DNA of 64,000 nt from Selenomonas sp. oral taxon 126. GTDB taxonomy: Bacteria > Bacillota > Negativicutes > Selenomonadales > Selenomonadaceae. Below are positions 8,163-16,570 of this stretch, piece after piece (the first letter of the stretch is position 1; each line of letters begins with the position of its first letter). The stretch is from assembly GCF_001683335.1 (NCBI RefSeq), contig NZ_CP016201.1:829234-893233 (forward strand), read 5' to 3'. Under the pieces are notes generated by a model. The model searched no databases. It saw only the letters and a program-made list of their open reading frames with translations, and was not told the DNA's origin. The position numbers and the translations under genes are program-made.

Positions 8163-10620
8163 TTAGAATGTGTAGCGTGCGCCGACCATCAAAGAGCGGC
8201 CGGGCATGGCAGAGGAACCGATGCCGTTCCACGCATTATACGAGGTCTGGTATGCCTCGTTCGTGAGGTTGGTCACTGCGACGTAGCCCGTCAGATCGGG
8301 GGTAAAGCTGTAGTTGAAGTTCCAGTCGAGGACGAGGAATTGATTGTCCGTGAACGCGGTGCGGCTGCATCCCGTGTACCAGTTCATCAGCATTCCCGTA
8401 TAGATTTTCCCCTTTTCATAGGAGAGGTTGAGCGCATAGTGGTTCGCCGGGCGCAGACGGTTGATCTGCGTATTGATGTCACTGCCGCTCTGATAGCCCC
8501 AGTTCGGATCGAGCACCCAGCCCGGCTTTGCCATCCATTTATCGACCATGTGGGAGTAGGACGCACTCATGGAGAAATGCTTGTCAAAGGCGTGGTCAAA
8601 CGTGATGTTGAAGGACTTCTTGTCCTCACGCGCATTGACTGCTGTGCTCTCGAATGTGCTCGTGGTATCGTCCCAGATCGGCAAGGTCGCAATCGCGTTG
8701 CTCATGCGCGTCCAGTCATAGTGGACGGCGAGCGCGGTATACTGCGAGAACTCCTTGCGCACACCCAGCGTCCACACATCGCCGCGCTCGTCCTTCAGCG
8801 GTGTATTGAAGACGCCGTCCGTCTCGGTGTAGTCGCCCTGACGCAGCGGGCGATAGATCTTCGTCCAGCCGAAATACATGCTGAGCGTGTCGTCAAAGAG
8901 ATACTCCGTATTGAGCGCCGGCGTGATGAAATTCGCCTTGCCCTTTCCCTGCACATCGTCTCCTGTCGTTGAGGAGTGATAGCCCGAGTAGTAGGAATAG
9001 CGCAGAGCAGGCGTCAGATCCCAGTTCTCCGTAATGTGGATCTTATCCTGCACATAGGCGAGCACAGAGTCACGCGCGGTATGGGATTCTCTGACGCTAC
9101 CGTCATTCTGAATGCGTTTTGAATAGTTCTTTGCCTTGTCATAGGTGAGGCTGGCGATGACATCGTTCTTGCCGATGGACTTTGCATACTGTACCTGGAA
9201 GCCACGGTTGCGCTCCTCGCGCCAGCTCGTCGGCTCCAATGCCGTTCCGCCCGTCTTCTCCAGCCATTCCTGCAGCTTTGCAGGGTCTCCGCCCGGGAAC
9301 GGAGCGAGATGGTCGCTGATCCACTGCTTGAGCTCGGCGGCGGTTGCACCACCCGGGAATCTTGTCCGGTAGTCCTGAACGAGCTCATTGCGGCTTCGAT
9401 CTCTCCATACGAATTTGTCACGGTTGGCATAACGATGGTTCTGATCGTAGAGACGAACGAAGCTCTCCATGCCGCCATCCTTGTCGAACGTCCATTGCAG
9501 CTCCCAGTCGTTGTGTTTGAACCTGCTAAATGAGTTGTAGAGAGAACCGTCGAGTGCATAGAGGTTCGCATAGCCGGGATTGCGCGTGTCGCCGGCGAGT
9601 GTGCGCGCCGGTTCCCATGTACCGGTTTTGGGGTTGACCCCGCCCTTGAGCGCTCTGTTTGCGTCCAGCTGACCGACGGCAGCGCCGAAGATAATGCGCT
9701 CCCAGTCGTCCTGATTCCAGTATTTGAGGCGCGGCGTCGAGATGGGGTAACCGTCCTTGCCCGCCTTGTAGTTGTACCAGAGCTTAATGCTCTGGTCTTT
9801 ACCGAGATCTTTATCGAGACGAATGTTGACCGCATCTTCCTTCCAGCGTGAGCCGCCGAGCGTCCCCGTCTGCCCCGTCTCGCCGTCGACATACTCCGTG
9901 TCGCCGCTCATATTGCGCGTGACCGTACCGAAATAGTGGAACGTCGGATCGTCCTGCAGCGCACCCGAGAAGGTGAGTGAATAGTTGTGCTTGCGCCACG
10001 AACCCGTGGAGAGGTCGAGCGTCCCCTTTTGCTCGACCGCACCCTTGCGCGTGATGATGTTGATGACGCCGCCCGTCGCGTCCGGACCATAGACCGAGGC
10101 GCCGGGGCCCTTGATGACCTCGATCTTGTCCACGCTCTCGATGCCAAGCAGCTGGTCGATATTGACGCCTGTAGACTTGCTGCCCGAGGTACTGTCATCG
10201 CCGATGCGCGTACTCGTGAGGTTGTCCACGCGCCGCCCGTCGATGAGGATGATAACGCGCGAGTCGCCGTTGATGAGCACGCCGTTGTTGTAGAACTGAT
10301 AGCCATACTCACCACCGCGGTAGCCGGGGTTCTGGAATGTCACGCCCGGGATGCGCTTGATCGCCTCCGTGAGATCCATGTAGTGACGCTTCTCGATCTC
10401 CTCGCGCGTGATGACCTTCACATCGCCGCCCGTACGGTAGTACGACTGCTCCGTCACCGTATCGCCGAACTGGTTGATCGTCTGCTCCGCCTCGACCACG
10501 ATATTATCAATCGTGTAGGATTGCAGATTTTCATCATGTCCCGCATAGACAGATGTCTGCCCCCCCCCCGGCGGACAGGAGCCCTGCAAGAATGGCGAGT
10601 GTGAGATGTCTCTTTTTCAT
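8163..10620 (-). pseudogene. btuB: TonB-dependent cobalamin receptor, out of frame at a G10 tract (probable phase-off allele)
   Basis: An outer-membrane B12 receptor of about 815 residues. From the ATG at 10620 (GGAGG upstream) the protein starts MKKRHLTLAILAGLLSAGGG, then meets a run of ten G (10560-10569 on the plus strand) and stops after eight more residues. With nine G the frame continues through QTSVYAGHDEN into the whole receptor, giving an intact signal peptide. Beyond the tract are a TonB box (DNIVVEA), a plug domain (VKVITREEIEKRHYMDLTEA, VIKGPGASVYGPDATGGVIN) and a 22-strand-type barrel ending in ARYTF. It is preceded by a cobalamin riboswitch and followed by btuFCD. Either true phase variation or a homopolymer sequencing error would explain the shift. 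Confidence 0.88.
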
Positions 10621-10671
10621 ATTTTCCTCCTTGATGTGGGTCGGTACCCACGTTCTCCCAGCGAACGGCAT

Positions 10672-10707
10672 AAAAAAGGCGGCTCTCCACACAAAAAGAA
10701 AGTCGCC
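10672..10707 (-). terminator. Expression-platform terminator of the cobalamin riboswitch
   Basis: On the minus strand GGCGACTTTC pairs with GAGAGCCGCC across a U-rich loop and is followed by six T. It lies between the aptamer and the btuB start, as expected for transcriptional control by adenosylcobalamin. Confidence 0.75.
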
Positions 10708-10756
10708 GTATCCTCACGGTAGACTCTCCTCCCCATCGCTCGTGGATCGTCAGCGA

Positions 10757-10935
10757 GTATGAAACAGGCAGTTCTCCTGGCTCGGAATCCTCACGCGGCT
10801 GCGTCTTCCCAAGGTTTCCCTCAGTGACCGGACACACGTCCATGCAGCTCTGCTCTTCCTCACAGTGGCGGGACCGCTCCGGCATCGACCGGATTCCCTA
10901 TTAAGCCCCATCGGGGGCACCTGTTTTCTATGCAG
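10757..10935 (-). promoter_or_regulatory. Cobalamin (B12) riboswitch aptamer
   Basis: Reading the minus strand, the conserved blocks appear in order: AGGTGCCCCCGATGGGGC, TTAATAGGGAATCCGGT, CCGGAGCGGTCCCGCCACTG, a variable hairpin arm, then GAGCCAGGAGAACTGCCTGT (the B12 box). This is the layout of the AdoCbl riboswitch. It controls btuB and probably the downstream btuFCD genes, and it fixes their substrate as a corrinoid. An AT-rich stretch at 10955-11030 probably carries the promoter. Confidence 0.93.
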
Positions 10936-11077
10936 TTCTCATCTATACTCGCATCATCTTAATTTATCTTCTCTCGTTTGTCAATTAAAAATAACGGAAA
11001 ATAATTCTCAAATAAGCATATCATGCGATAATCCCCCGATGCTTGACGAAGCGGATGGAATATTGTAAAATAAGCAT

Positions 11078-11168
11078 AGAAAAAGGGCCCTGCCGATGGG
11101 CGGCCGCCCCAACGCTATGACAGAGAGATTCCCCGCCTACGATTTGGAGCGCAAGGCGGGGTTTTCTC
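11078..11168 (+). ncRNA. Antitoxin-type antisense RNA, module 2
   Basis: The promoter is TTGACG at 11043-11048 and TAAAAT at 11066-11071 with a 17-bp spacer. The RNA begins with AUAGAAAAAGGGCCCUGCCG, folds into a 5' hairpin, and ends at a CCCCGCCT/AGGCGGGG terminator (11131-11161) followed by TTTTCTCGTTT. It converges with the toxin frame at 11171-11239, so the toxin mRNA is complementary to it if that transcript reads on past its stop. Confidence 0.65.
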
Positions 11169-11170
11169 GT

Positions 11171-11239
11171 TTATCTTTTCACTGATAGAATCAGTATGGT
11201 ATATACTATGAGGAATGATAGGAACTCATAGGTATCCAT
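11171..11239 (-). CDS. Small hydrophobic type I toxin-like peptide, module 2 (22 aa)
   Basis: The 22-residue peptide begins MDTYEFLSFLIVYTILI and ends VKR, a single short membrane helix with a basic tail. The ribosome-binding GGGGG is held in a CCCCC-GAAA-GGGGG hairpin just upstream of the ATG, a common way to silence type I toxin mRNAs. The promoter on the minus strand is TTGCAC (11327-11332) and TATAAT (11304-11309) with a 17-bp spacer. It resembles the holin-like toxin (Hol-Tox) group. Function is inferred from architecture and from four sibling copies. Confidence 0.65.
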   Translation of the reverse strand: MDTYEFLSFLIVYTILILSVKR

Positions 11240-11370
11240 ATATATTCCCCCTTTCGGGGGCGAGATTAGCCGCCTACCGTATTTAATAGCAGTGCCTTTT
11301 TCTATTATAGCAAACAAATGTATGCAGTGCAAGCCTTGACGAATATGCCATATTGCAGTAAAATAAACAT

Positions 11371-11458
11371 AGAAAAAGGGCACTGCCGCTCAGCGGTTGC
11401 CCCCTTATACACGCGAGATTCCCCGCCTGCAGTTTGGAGCGCAAGGCGGGGCTTTCTC
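11371..11458 (+). ncRNA. Antitoxin-type antisense RNA, module 3
   Basis: Promoter TTGACG at 11336-11341 and TAAAAT at 11359-11364, spacer 17 bp, only 4 bp from the -35 box of the module 2 toxin promoter. The 5' end AUAGAAAAAGGGCACUGCCG and hairpin match module 1, and the terminator CCCCGCC/GGCGGGG lies at 11421-11451. It converges with the toxin frame at 11461-11529. Confidence 0.65.
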
Positions 11459-11460
11459 AT

Positions 11461-11529
11461 TTATCTTTTAATGGATATAATCAGCACGGTGAACACAACG
11501 AGAAACGTCAAGAACTCGTAGGTCTCCAT
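11461..11529 (-). CDS. Small hydrophobic type I toxin-like peptide, module 3 (22 aa)
   Basis: The peptide begins METYEFLTFLVVFTVLI and ends IKR. It has the same length, YEFL start and basic C terminus as modules 2, 4 and 5. The Shine-Dalgarno run GGGGGG is paired with CCCCC across a GAAA tetraloop. The promoter is TTGCAC (11609-11614) and TATAAT (11586-11591), spacer 17 bp. The toxin mRNA start, AGAAAAAGGCACUG, repeats the 5' end of the antisense RNA, so the module is bounded by inverted repeats. Confidence 0.65.
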   Translation of the reverse strand: METYEFLTFLVVFTVLIISIKR

Positions 11530-11626
11530 ACAGATCCCCCCTTTCGGGGGCTGAGTCACCACTGCGCCTATCAGTGCCTTTTTCTATTATAGCAAACAAA
11601 TGTATGCAGTGCAAGCGAGGAACCAT

Positions 11627-12103
11627 ATGATTATCTCTTGGGACGAATACTTCATGGGCGTCGCCATCTTCTCCGCCTACCGCAGCAAGGACCCGCACAC
11701 ACAGGTCGGCGCGTGCATCGTCAACGAGGACAAACACATCGTCGGCGTCGGCTACAACGGCATGCCGAACGGGTGCGATGACAACGAGTACCCGTGGGGA
11801 CGGACGGGCGAATTCGCCGAGCAGAAATATCCCTATGTCGTGCACGCCGAGCTGAACGCCATCCTCAATGCGAGCACGTCGTTGAAAGGCTGTCGTATCT
11901 ACGTATCACTCTTCCCGTGCAACGAATGCTGCAAGGCAATCATTCAGAGCGGCATCCGCGAGGTCATCTACCTCTCAGATAAGTATGCCGCGACCGACGC
12001 GACGAAGATCTCCAAGCGCATGCTCGCCTCCGCCGGCGTCACCTGCCGCCGCATGGAGACCGACCTCGGCGAAGTGCCTGTGAAGTTCGAGGTTGTGAGT
12101 TAA
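11627..12103 (+). CDS. dCMP/cytidine deaminase family protein (ComEB-like)
   Basis: A 158-residue zinc deaminase converting dCMP to dUMP for thymidylate synthesis. The zinc motifs are intact: HAELNAILNA (HAE) and PCNECC (PCxxC). The region GVGYNGMPNGCDDNEYPWG is typical of the dCMP deaminase branch. ATG at 11627 follows GCGAGGAA by a few bases; the in-frame start at 11600 lies inside the module 3 promoter region and lacks a ribosome-binding site. Its own promoter probably overlaps that region. Confidence 0.9.
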   Translation: MIISWDEYFMGVAIFSAYRSKDPHTQVGACIVNEDKHIVGVGYNGMPNGCDDNEYPWGRTGEFAEQKYPYVVHAELNAILNASTSLKGCRIYVSLFPCNECCKAIIQSGIREVIYLSDKYAATDATKISKRMLASAGVTCRRMETDLGEVPVKFEVVS

Positions 12104-12124
12104 AGCACACGCAATGTAGCTATA

Positions 12125-12446
12125 CGATGCTCCAAAGCAAACCCTAGTGGAGCAAGCGGAGAAAAGCGTTCGACTCGCCCCCTGCGGATTTCTTTCGTTC
12201 AAGCGTAGCGCGTTTAAGAAGTCCGCAGGTATTAGGGAATCACGAACTCAATGATGCCGTTCAGATTGGTGCAGATTTTTCGTCCTGTCAAGAAGATAAA
12301 CCGGAGGCATAGCGGTGGCTATGCTGAGGATTTATCGACGCAGAGAGGGCGGAAAAGATGTGCCAAGATGAATGGCTGAATGAGTCCGTGATTCCCTCAG
12401 CGAACGAGAACGCGACCGCTTGCGTAACTAAGCGTTTGCGTGGAGT
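12125..12446. repeat. Repeat A, copy 1, split by a MITE
   Basis: The outer parts (about 12125-12234 and 12398-12446) match the uninterrupted copy at 44284-44452 almost base for base, with landmarks ACCCTAGTGGAGCAAGCGG, TTCAAGCGTAGCGCGTTTAA and GCGACCGCTTGCGTAACTAA. The interruption at 12235-12397 is a MITE. This element fills most of the 423-bp gap between the dCMP deaminase and mnmG. The hairpin CCTGCGGA...TCCGCAGG lies inside. Confidence 0.75.
12235..12397. mobile_element. MITE copy 1 (about 163 bp, inserted in repeat A)
   Basis: The ends AGGGAATCACGAACTCA and TGAGTCCGTGATTCCCT are inverted repeats with one mismatch. The interior shares CAGATTGGTGCAGATTTTTC and GAGGATTTATCGACGCAGAG with the other copies. 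The second repeat A copy at 44284 gives the empty site (GGTATTTAGGCGAACGAG), showing where it inserted. No transposase is encoded. Confidence 0.75.
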
Positions 12447-12526
12447 TCGTATAGCTATGTGATACAGTAAGTGAATAACATAAAGATAACATACCTTATG
12501 TGATAAAACCAAAAGGAAATCATTAC

Positions 12527-14407
12527 GTGAACAACACTACAGATTATGATATCATCGTGATTGGTGCGGGTCATGCGGGCGTCGAGGCGGCACTTGCGGC
12601 GGCGCGCATGGGACAGCGTACGCTCATCGTCACGCTCTCGCTGGACAACATTGCGATGATGCCGTGCAACCCCTCCGTCGGCGGCCCCGGCAAGAGCCAC
12701 CTTGTCCGCGAGATCGACGCGCTCGGCGGTGAGATGGGGATTGCGGCGGATCGTGCGAGCATCCAGCGCCGCCTGCTCAACACGGGCAAGGGTCCCGCCG
12801 TTCATTCCCTCCGCATGCAGGCGGACAAATTCCTCTACCAACGTATCATGAAGGAGACCGTCGAGAACACAGAGAATCTCGATGTGCGCCAGCTGCTCGT
12901 CACGCAGCTTCTCACCGAGGAAAACGAAGGACAGACACGCGTCACAGGCATCCTCTGCGAAACGGGGGAACGCCTCACGGCGCGCGCCGTCATCCTTGCA
13001 ACGGGCACGTATCTGCGCGGGCGCATCATCCTCGGCGAGACCATCTACGACAGCGGGCCGAACGGACAGCGCCCCGCAATGGCGCTCTCGGACTCCCTGC
13101 GTGCCGCAGGTCTCAGACTCATGCGGTTCAAGACCGGCACGCCCGCGCGCGTTGACCGCCGCACCCTCGACCTCGAAAAAACTGCTGTGCAGAAGGGAGA
13201 CCCCGCCGCACCCGCCTTTTCCTTTCTGACCACAGAGATGCGCGCGGAGCAGACCCCCTGCTACCTCACCTACACGAACGAGGCGACCCACGCCGTCATC
13301 CGTGCGAACCTCCACCGCGCACCGATGGCGAACGGCGTTATCGAGGGTACGGGGCCGCGCTACTGCCCCTCCGTCGAGACGAAGATTGCGCGCTTTCCCG
13401 ACAAGGAGCGTCACCAGCTCTTCCTCGAACCCGAGGGGCTGCATACGAACGAAATCTATGTGCAGGGTATGTCCACCAGCCTGCCGACCGATGTACAGGA
13501 AGCATTTCTCACAACAATACCGGGACTCGAACACGCGCGCATCATGCGCCCCGGCTACGCCATCGAGTACGACTGCCTTGATCCCCTGCAGCTCGACGCA
13601 ACGCTTGCCGTCAAGCACATCGCGGGACTCTACTCCGCAGGACAGGCGAACGGTACGAGCGGCTACGAGGAGGCGGCGGCACAGGGGCTGATTGCGGGCA
13701 TCAACGCCGTATGCGGGATCACAGGCAGAGAGCCGCTCATCCTGCGCCGCAGCGACGGCTACATCGGCGTCCTCATCGACGACCTTGTCACCAAGGGCAC
13801 AGATGAACCCTATCGCATGATGACGAGCCGCGCCGAGTACCGCCTCATCCTCCGGCAGGACAACGCCGATCTGCGCCTCACGCCCATCGGGCGCGCCATG
13901 GGGCTTGTCACAGACGAGCGCTGGGCACGCTTTACGGCAAAGCGGGACGCCATCGAGCGCGCCGTGCAGCAGCTCAAGGAGACGCAGGTAAACCCCTCCA
14001 CCGAGACCGAAGCGCGCCTTGCGGCGGCGGACATTGCCCCCCTGCGCGTCCCCATGACAATCTTTGCCCTGCTCTCACGCGAGGGGGACTATGCGCAGCT
14101 TGCCGCACTCTTTGACCTCCCGCCTCTTGCGGCAGATGTCAAGGAGGAGGTCGAGATTATGGCACGCTACGACGGGTACATCCGCAAGCAGGAGGAGCAG
14201 ATCGCGCGCATGGAGCGCCTCGAGAGCCGCCGCATCCCCGACGGGATCGACTACAGCGCCATCACGAGCCTGCGCCTCGAGGCGGCAGAGAAACTCACTG
14301 CCATCCGCCCGCGCTCCATCGGACAGGCGGCGCGCATCAGCGGCGTCTCCCCCGCCGACATCTCCGTCCTCCTCGTCCACCTCGAAAAGGAGCGGCGCAC
14401 GGTGTAA
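12527..14407 (+). CDS. mnmG: tRNA uridine-5-carboxymethylaminomethyl synthesis enzyme MnmG (GidA)
   Basis: A cytoplasmic FAD enzyme that, with MnmE, modifies U34 of several tRNAs. At 626 residues it has the usual length. The FAD motif IVIGAGHAGVEAALAAARMG starts at the N terminus. Other signatures are PCNPSVGGPGKSHLVREID, GTYLRGRI, and SGYEEAAAQGLIAGIN near the second glycine motif. GTG at 12527 is chosen because AAAGGA lies about 10 bp upstream; another GTG at 12500 has no site. It is not next to mnmE, rsmG or parAB, its usual neighbours in many Firmicutes. tRNA-Gly follows 65 bp downstream. Confidence 0.95.
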   Translation: MNNTTDYDIIVIGAGHAGVEAALAAARMGQRTLIVTLSLDNIAMMPCNPSVGGPGKSHLVREIDALGGEMGIAADRASIQRRLLNTGKGPAVHSLRMQADKFLYQRIMKETVENTENLDVRQLLVTQLLTEENEGQTRVTGILCETGERLTARAVILATGTYLRGRIILGETIYDSGPNGQRPAMALSDSLRAAGLRLMRFKTGTPARVDRRTLDLEKTAVQKGDPAAPAFSFLTTEMRAEQTPCYLTYTNEATHAVIRANLHRAPMANGVIEGTGPRYCPSVETKIARFPDKERHQLFLEPEGLHTNEIYVQGMSTSLPTDVQEAFLTTIPGLEHARIMRPGYAIEYDCLDPLQLDATLAVKHIAGLYSAGQANGTSGYEEAAAQGLIAGINAVCGITGREPLILRRSDGYIGVLIDDLVTKGTDEPYRMMTSRAEYRLILRQDNADLRLTPIGRAMGLVTDERWARFTAKRDAIERAVQQLKETQVNPSTETEARLAAADIAPLRVPMTIFALLSREGDYAQLAALFDLPPLAADVKEEVEIMARYDGYIRKQEEQIARMERLESRRIPDGIDYSAITSLRLEAAEKLTAIRPRSIGQAARISGVSPADISVLLVHLEKERRTV

Positions 14408-14472
14408 TTTCGCAGCATTGCCGTACACATCGTTTGACAAACGCCGCCGAATCTGCTATCATAGCACTGTTC

Positions 14473-14546
14473 GCGGGCATAGTTCATCGGTAGAATGAAA
14501 GCTTCCCAAGCTTTAGAGGTGGGTTCGATTCCCATTGCCCGCTCCA
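14473..14546 (+). tRNA. tRNA-Gly (anticodon CCC)
   Basis: A cloverleaf is readable: acceptor GCGGGCA pairs with TGCCCGC, the D arm is GTTCATCGGTAGAAT, the anticodon stem-loop is AAAGC-TTCCCAA-GCTTT giving CCC, the T arm contains GGTTCGATTCC, and CCA is encoded (14544-14546). An AT-rich defence-like cassette begins 130 bp downstream. Confidence 0.95.
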
Positions 14547-14550
14547 TATG

Positions 14551-14586
14551 AGCACTCAGCACTGTCAGGAATGATGGTGCTTTTTT
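14551..14586 (+). terminator. Terminator after tRNA-Gly
   Basis: AGCACT at 14551 and GGTGCT before six T (14581-14586) form a stem ending in a T run. Confidence 0.7.
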
Positions 14587-14679
14587 GTTTTTCTAACACT
14601 TTTGTTTTTCTATTTATAAACAGTTTTTGTGGTTATAAATAGTGTTTTATGCTATAATATCCTCATAGGAGGAGATTTT

Positions 14680-15861
14680 ATGACAGATTCTATCAAGATA
14701 CTCCGCATACGATATGAGAACATCCCACTCTTTCATGATGATTGCTTTGAGTTTAGCTTTATGGCAGAGGATCGCGTTTCCGATCCTACGCAGGTATTTC
14801 AGCTGCGCAAGAATCTCTATACGCAGAAACTCACTGCTCTGGTCGGTATCAACGCTTCCGGAAAGACATCAGCGCTAAAGCTTATTTATCTCGCTATGTT
14901 GATTCTCTTACGGCGCGCAAGCCTCAACGAGCTTCACTACGGCAAAGAGTTCCTTCAAGACGGAACGACCATCACTATAGATTTTTGTCATGGTGATAGT
15001 TGCTATGAGCTACATTCCGTTATTGGGAAGAGGAAACGTTCTCCCAGTACGGGAACTGAACTTTATTTCAAGGAGGAGCTGCTTTTCAAAAAATCACTCG
15101 CATCTATAAAATCAAAGAAAGATGTCCTTCTGTTTGACGAAACAAAACTAGTTCTTCATCGTTCAAAACTAGCAAAGGAGATACTGGATTTTTTAAGTCT
15201 TGACGATAGCCTCGTTCGCGGCGTAATAGCAGACTATCAATTACCGGTACTAAGATCGCTGATTGCATCTACAAACAACAATTTTCTCTTACAGTCTGGC
15301 TCGGCCGCTCCCGAGATTCTGCATGTTTTTGATGGCAATTTGGATGAACTTACCGTCTCTGAGACAGATGATAACGTCACCTACACCATAAAATTCAAAA
15401 ATGATCCTCGATTTTTTTATGTTACAAGTGAATTGGGGCTGAACAACCTCATTTCCTCTGGTACAATTAAAGGCCAAACTATGATTACAGTCATTGAGGA
15501 TGTTCTCCAAACAGGCGGCTATCTCATTGTTGATGAACTTGAGAATCACATGAACAAAGAGCTCGTTCGTATGATTACGGACATCTTCAAAAACGATCGT
15601 ATCAACAAGTATGGCGCATGCCTCATCTTCTCCACACACTACGCAGAGATTCTCGATTTCATGGATCGCAAGGATAACATCTACATCACGCGTCGCAATC
15701 AGACAGATGCCTCGATCGAGCTGCTGAACTACGCCTCCGAGGTCAAGCGAAACGATGTCAAAAAAAGTGATGTAATCCTCTCGAACTATATTGAGGGAAC
15801 GGCTCCGTCATACGAGAGCATTCAGGCGTTGGAGGACTATCTATGCAGCAGGATAGATTAA
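14680..15861 (+). CDS. AAA-family ATPase of a two-gene defence-like cassette
   Basis: A 393-residue ABC/SMC-like ATPase of the AAA_15/AAA_21 type. Walker A is GINASGKT (residues 56-63), the Walker B region is GGYLIVDELENHMNKEL, and a switch-like IFSTHYAEILDFM follows. AGGAGGAG lies just upstream of the ATG at 14680. The downstream gene overlaps its last 19 bases, so the two are co-translated. ATPases of this class paired with a small TOPRIM- or RloB-like partner occur in AbiL, RloAB and PARIS-type systems. A specific assignment needs a profile search. The pair has lower GC than its surroundings and follows a tRNA gene. Confidence 0.7.
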   Translation: MTDSIKILRIRYENIPLFHDDCFEFSFMAEDRVSDPTQVFQLRKNLYTQKLTALVGINASGKTSALKLIYLAMLILLRRASLNELHYGKEFLQDGTTITIDFCHGDSCYELHSVIGKRKRSPSTGTELYFKEELLFKKSLASIKSKKDVLLFDETKLVLHRSKLAKEILDFLSLDDSLVRGVIADYQLPVLRSLIASTNNNFLLQSGSAAPEILHVFDGNLDELTVSETDDNVTYTIKFKNDPRFFYVTSELGLNNLISSGTIKGQTMITVIEDVLQTGGYLIVDELENHMNKELVRMITDIFKNDRINKYGACLIFSTHYAEILDFMDRKDNIYITRRNQTDASIELLNYASEVKRNDVKKSDVILSNYIEGTAPSYESIQALEDYLCSRID

Positions 15862-16418
15862 CCTTCACGCACTTAAAAGAAGAGTATGTCATTTGTATCT
15901 GCGAGGGCGCGGCAGAGCAGGCAATCATCGAATTGCTGCTCGACCATAACAGCCTCGTATTTGCTCACGATAATCTTGTCGGGAGAGAAATCACCCGCAA
16001 GAGGAAAGCCTCTGAGATTCAGTCTTCCTTTCTGAATCGAGCATACCAACGGCGTGTGAATATCCTTCGGATTCTGGATTCCAAAAAGGATTCCTTCAAA
16101 CTCCCACCCCTCTATGCAGAACGCTATCCTGTGCATAACATCTACACACGCCCAGAAATTGAGATGCTGCTGATTATCGCAGAGGGTCAGATCGAAAAGT
16201 ATCTGCAAAAGGAGAAGAGCCGCTATAAGCCCAGCACCTACTGTGCAGAAATTCTCTTTCCCGGCGAGCACATCAAAAGCCGCGAATTTATACAAGACTA
16301 CTTCACGGATATTAACAAACTGCACAACGCCATTCGTCTCTATCATGAACAAGCAGGAAAGCGAGGCGAAGCGCATCTGTTTCACCTGCTACCCAAGTCA
16401 TTTATATGGACACCGTAA
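15843..16418 (+). CDS. Partner protein of the ATPase (possible TOPRIM/RloB-like effector)
   Basis: A 191-residue protein starting inside the end of the ATPase gene, with GGAGG about 8 bp upstream. Near the N terminus it has VICICEGAAEQAIIELLLDH, a strand followed by E-G and a helix, which resembles the first motif of TOPRIM or RloB-like proteins. A later SKKDSFKLP/RPEIEMLLI region may carry further acidic residues. I cannot confirm the complete TOPRIM DxD motif. The fixed order and overlap with the ATPase suggest a single functional unit, probably anti-phage. Confidence 0.6.
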   Translation: MQQDRLTFTHLKEEYVICICEGAAEQAIIELLLDHNSLVFAHDNLVGREITRKRKASEIQSSFLNRAYQRRVNILRILDSKKDSFKLPPLYAERYPVHNIYTRPEIEMLLIIAEGQIEKYLQKEKSRYKPSTYCAEILFPGEHIKSREFIQDYFTDINKLHNAIRLYHEQAGKRGEAHLFHLLPKSFIWTP

Positions 16419-16435
16419 TCCGTTATTGGGATTCA

Positions 16436-16485
16436 GGGGCTGTTGCACGAAGGCAAATTTGTCTTCGTGCAACAGCCCCCTTTTT
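16436..16485 (+). terminator. Terminator of the ATPase cassette
   Basis: GGGGCTGTTGCACGAAG pairs with CTTCGTGCAACAGCCCC and is followed by TTTTT. The same palindrome core recurs at 18711-18750 and 46277-46320. Confidence 0.9.
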
Positions 16486-16570
16486 GTATGCTGATGCATT
16501 TTGCAATTGACCGCTCGTAAACTCTACACCGATCTGACGGGCTTCAGGTTATCCGCGACGCCCTTTGCGG

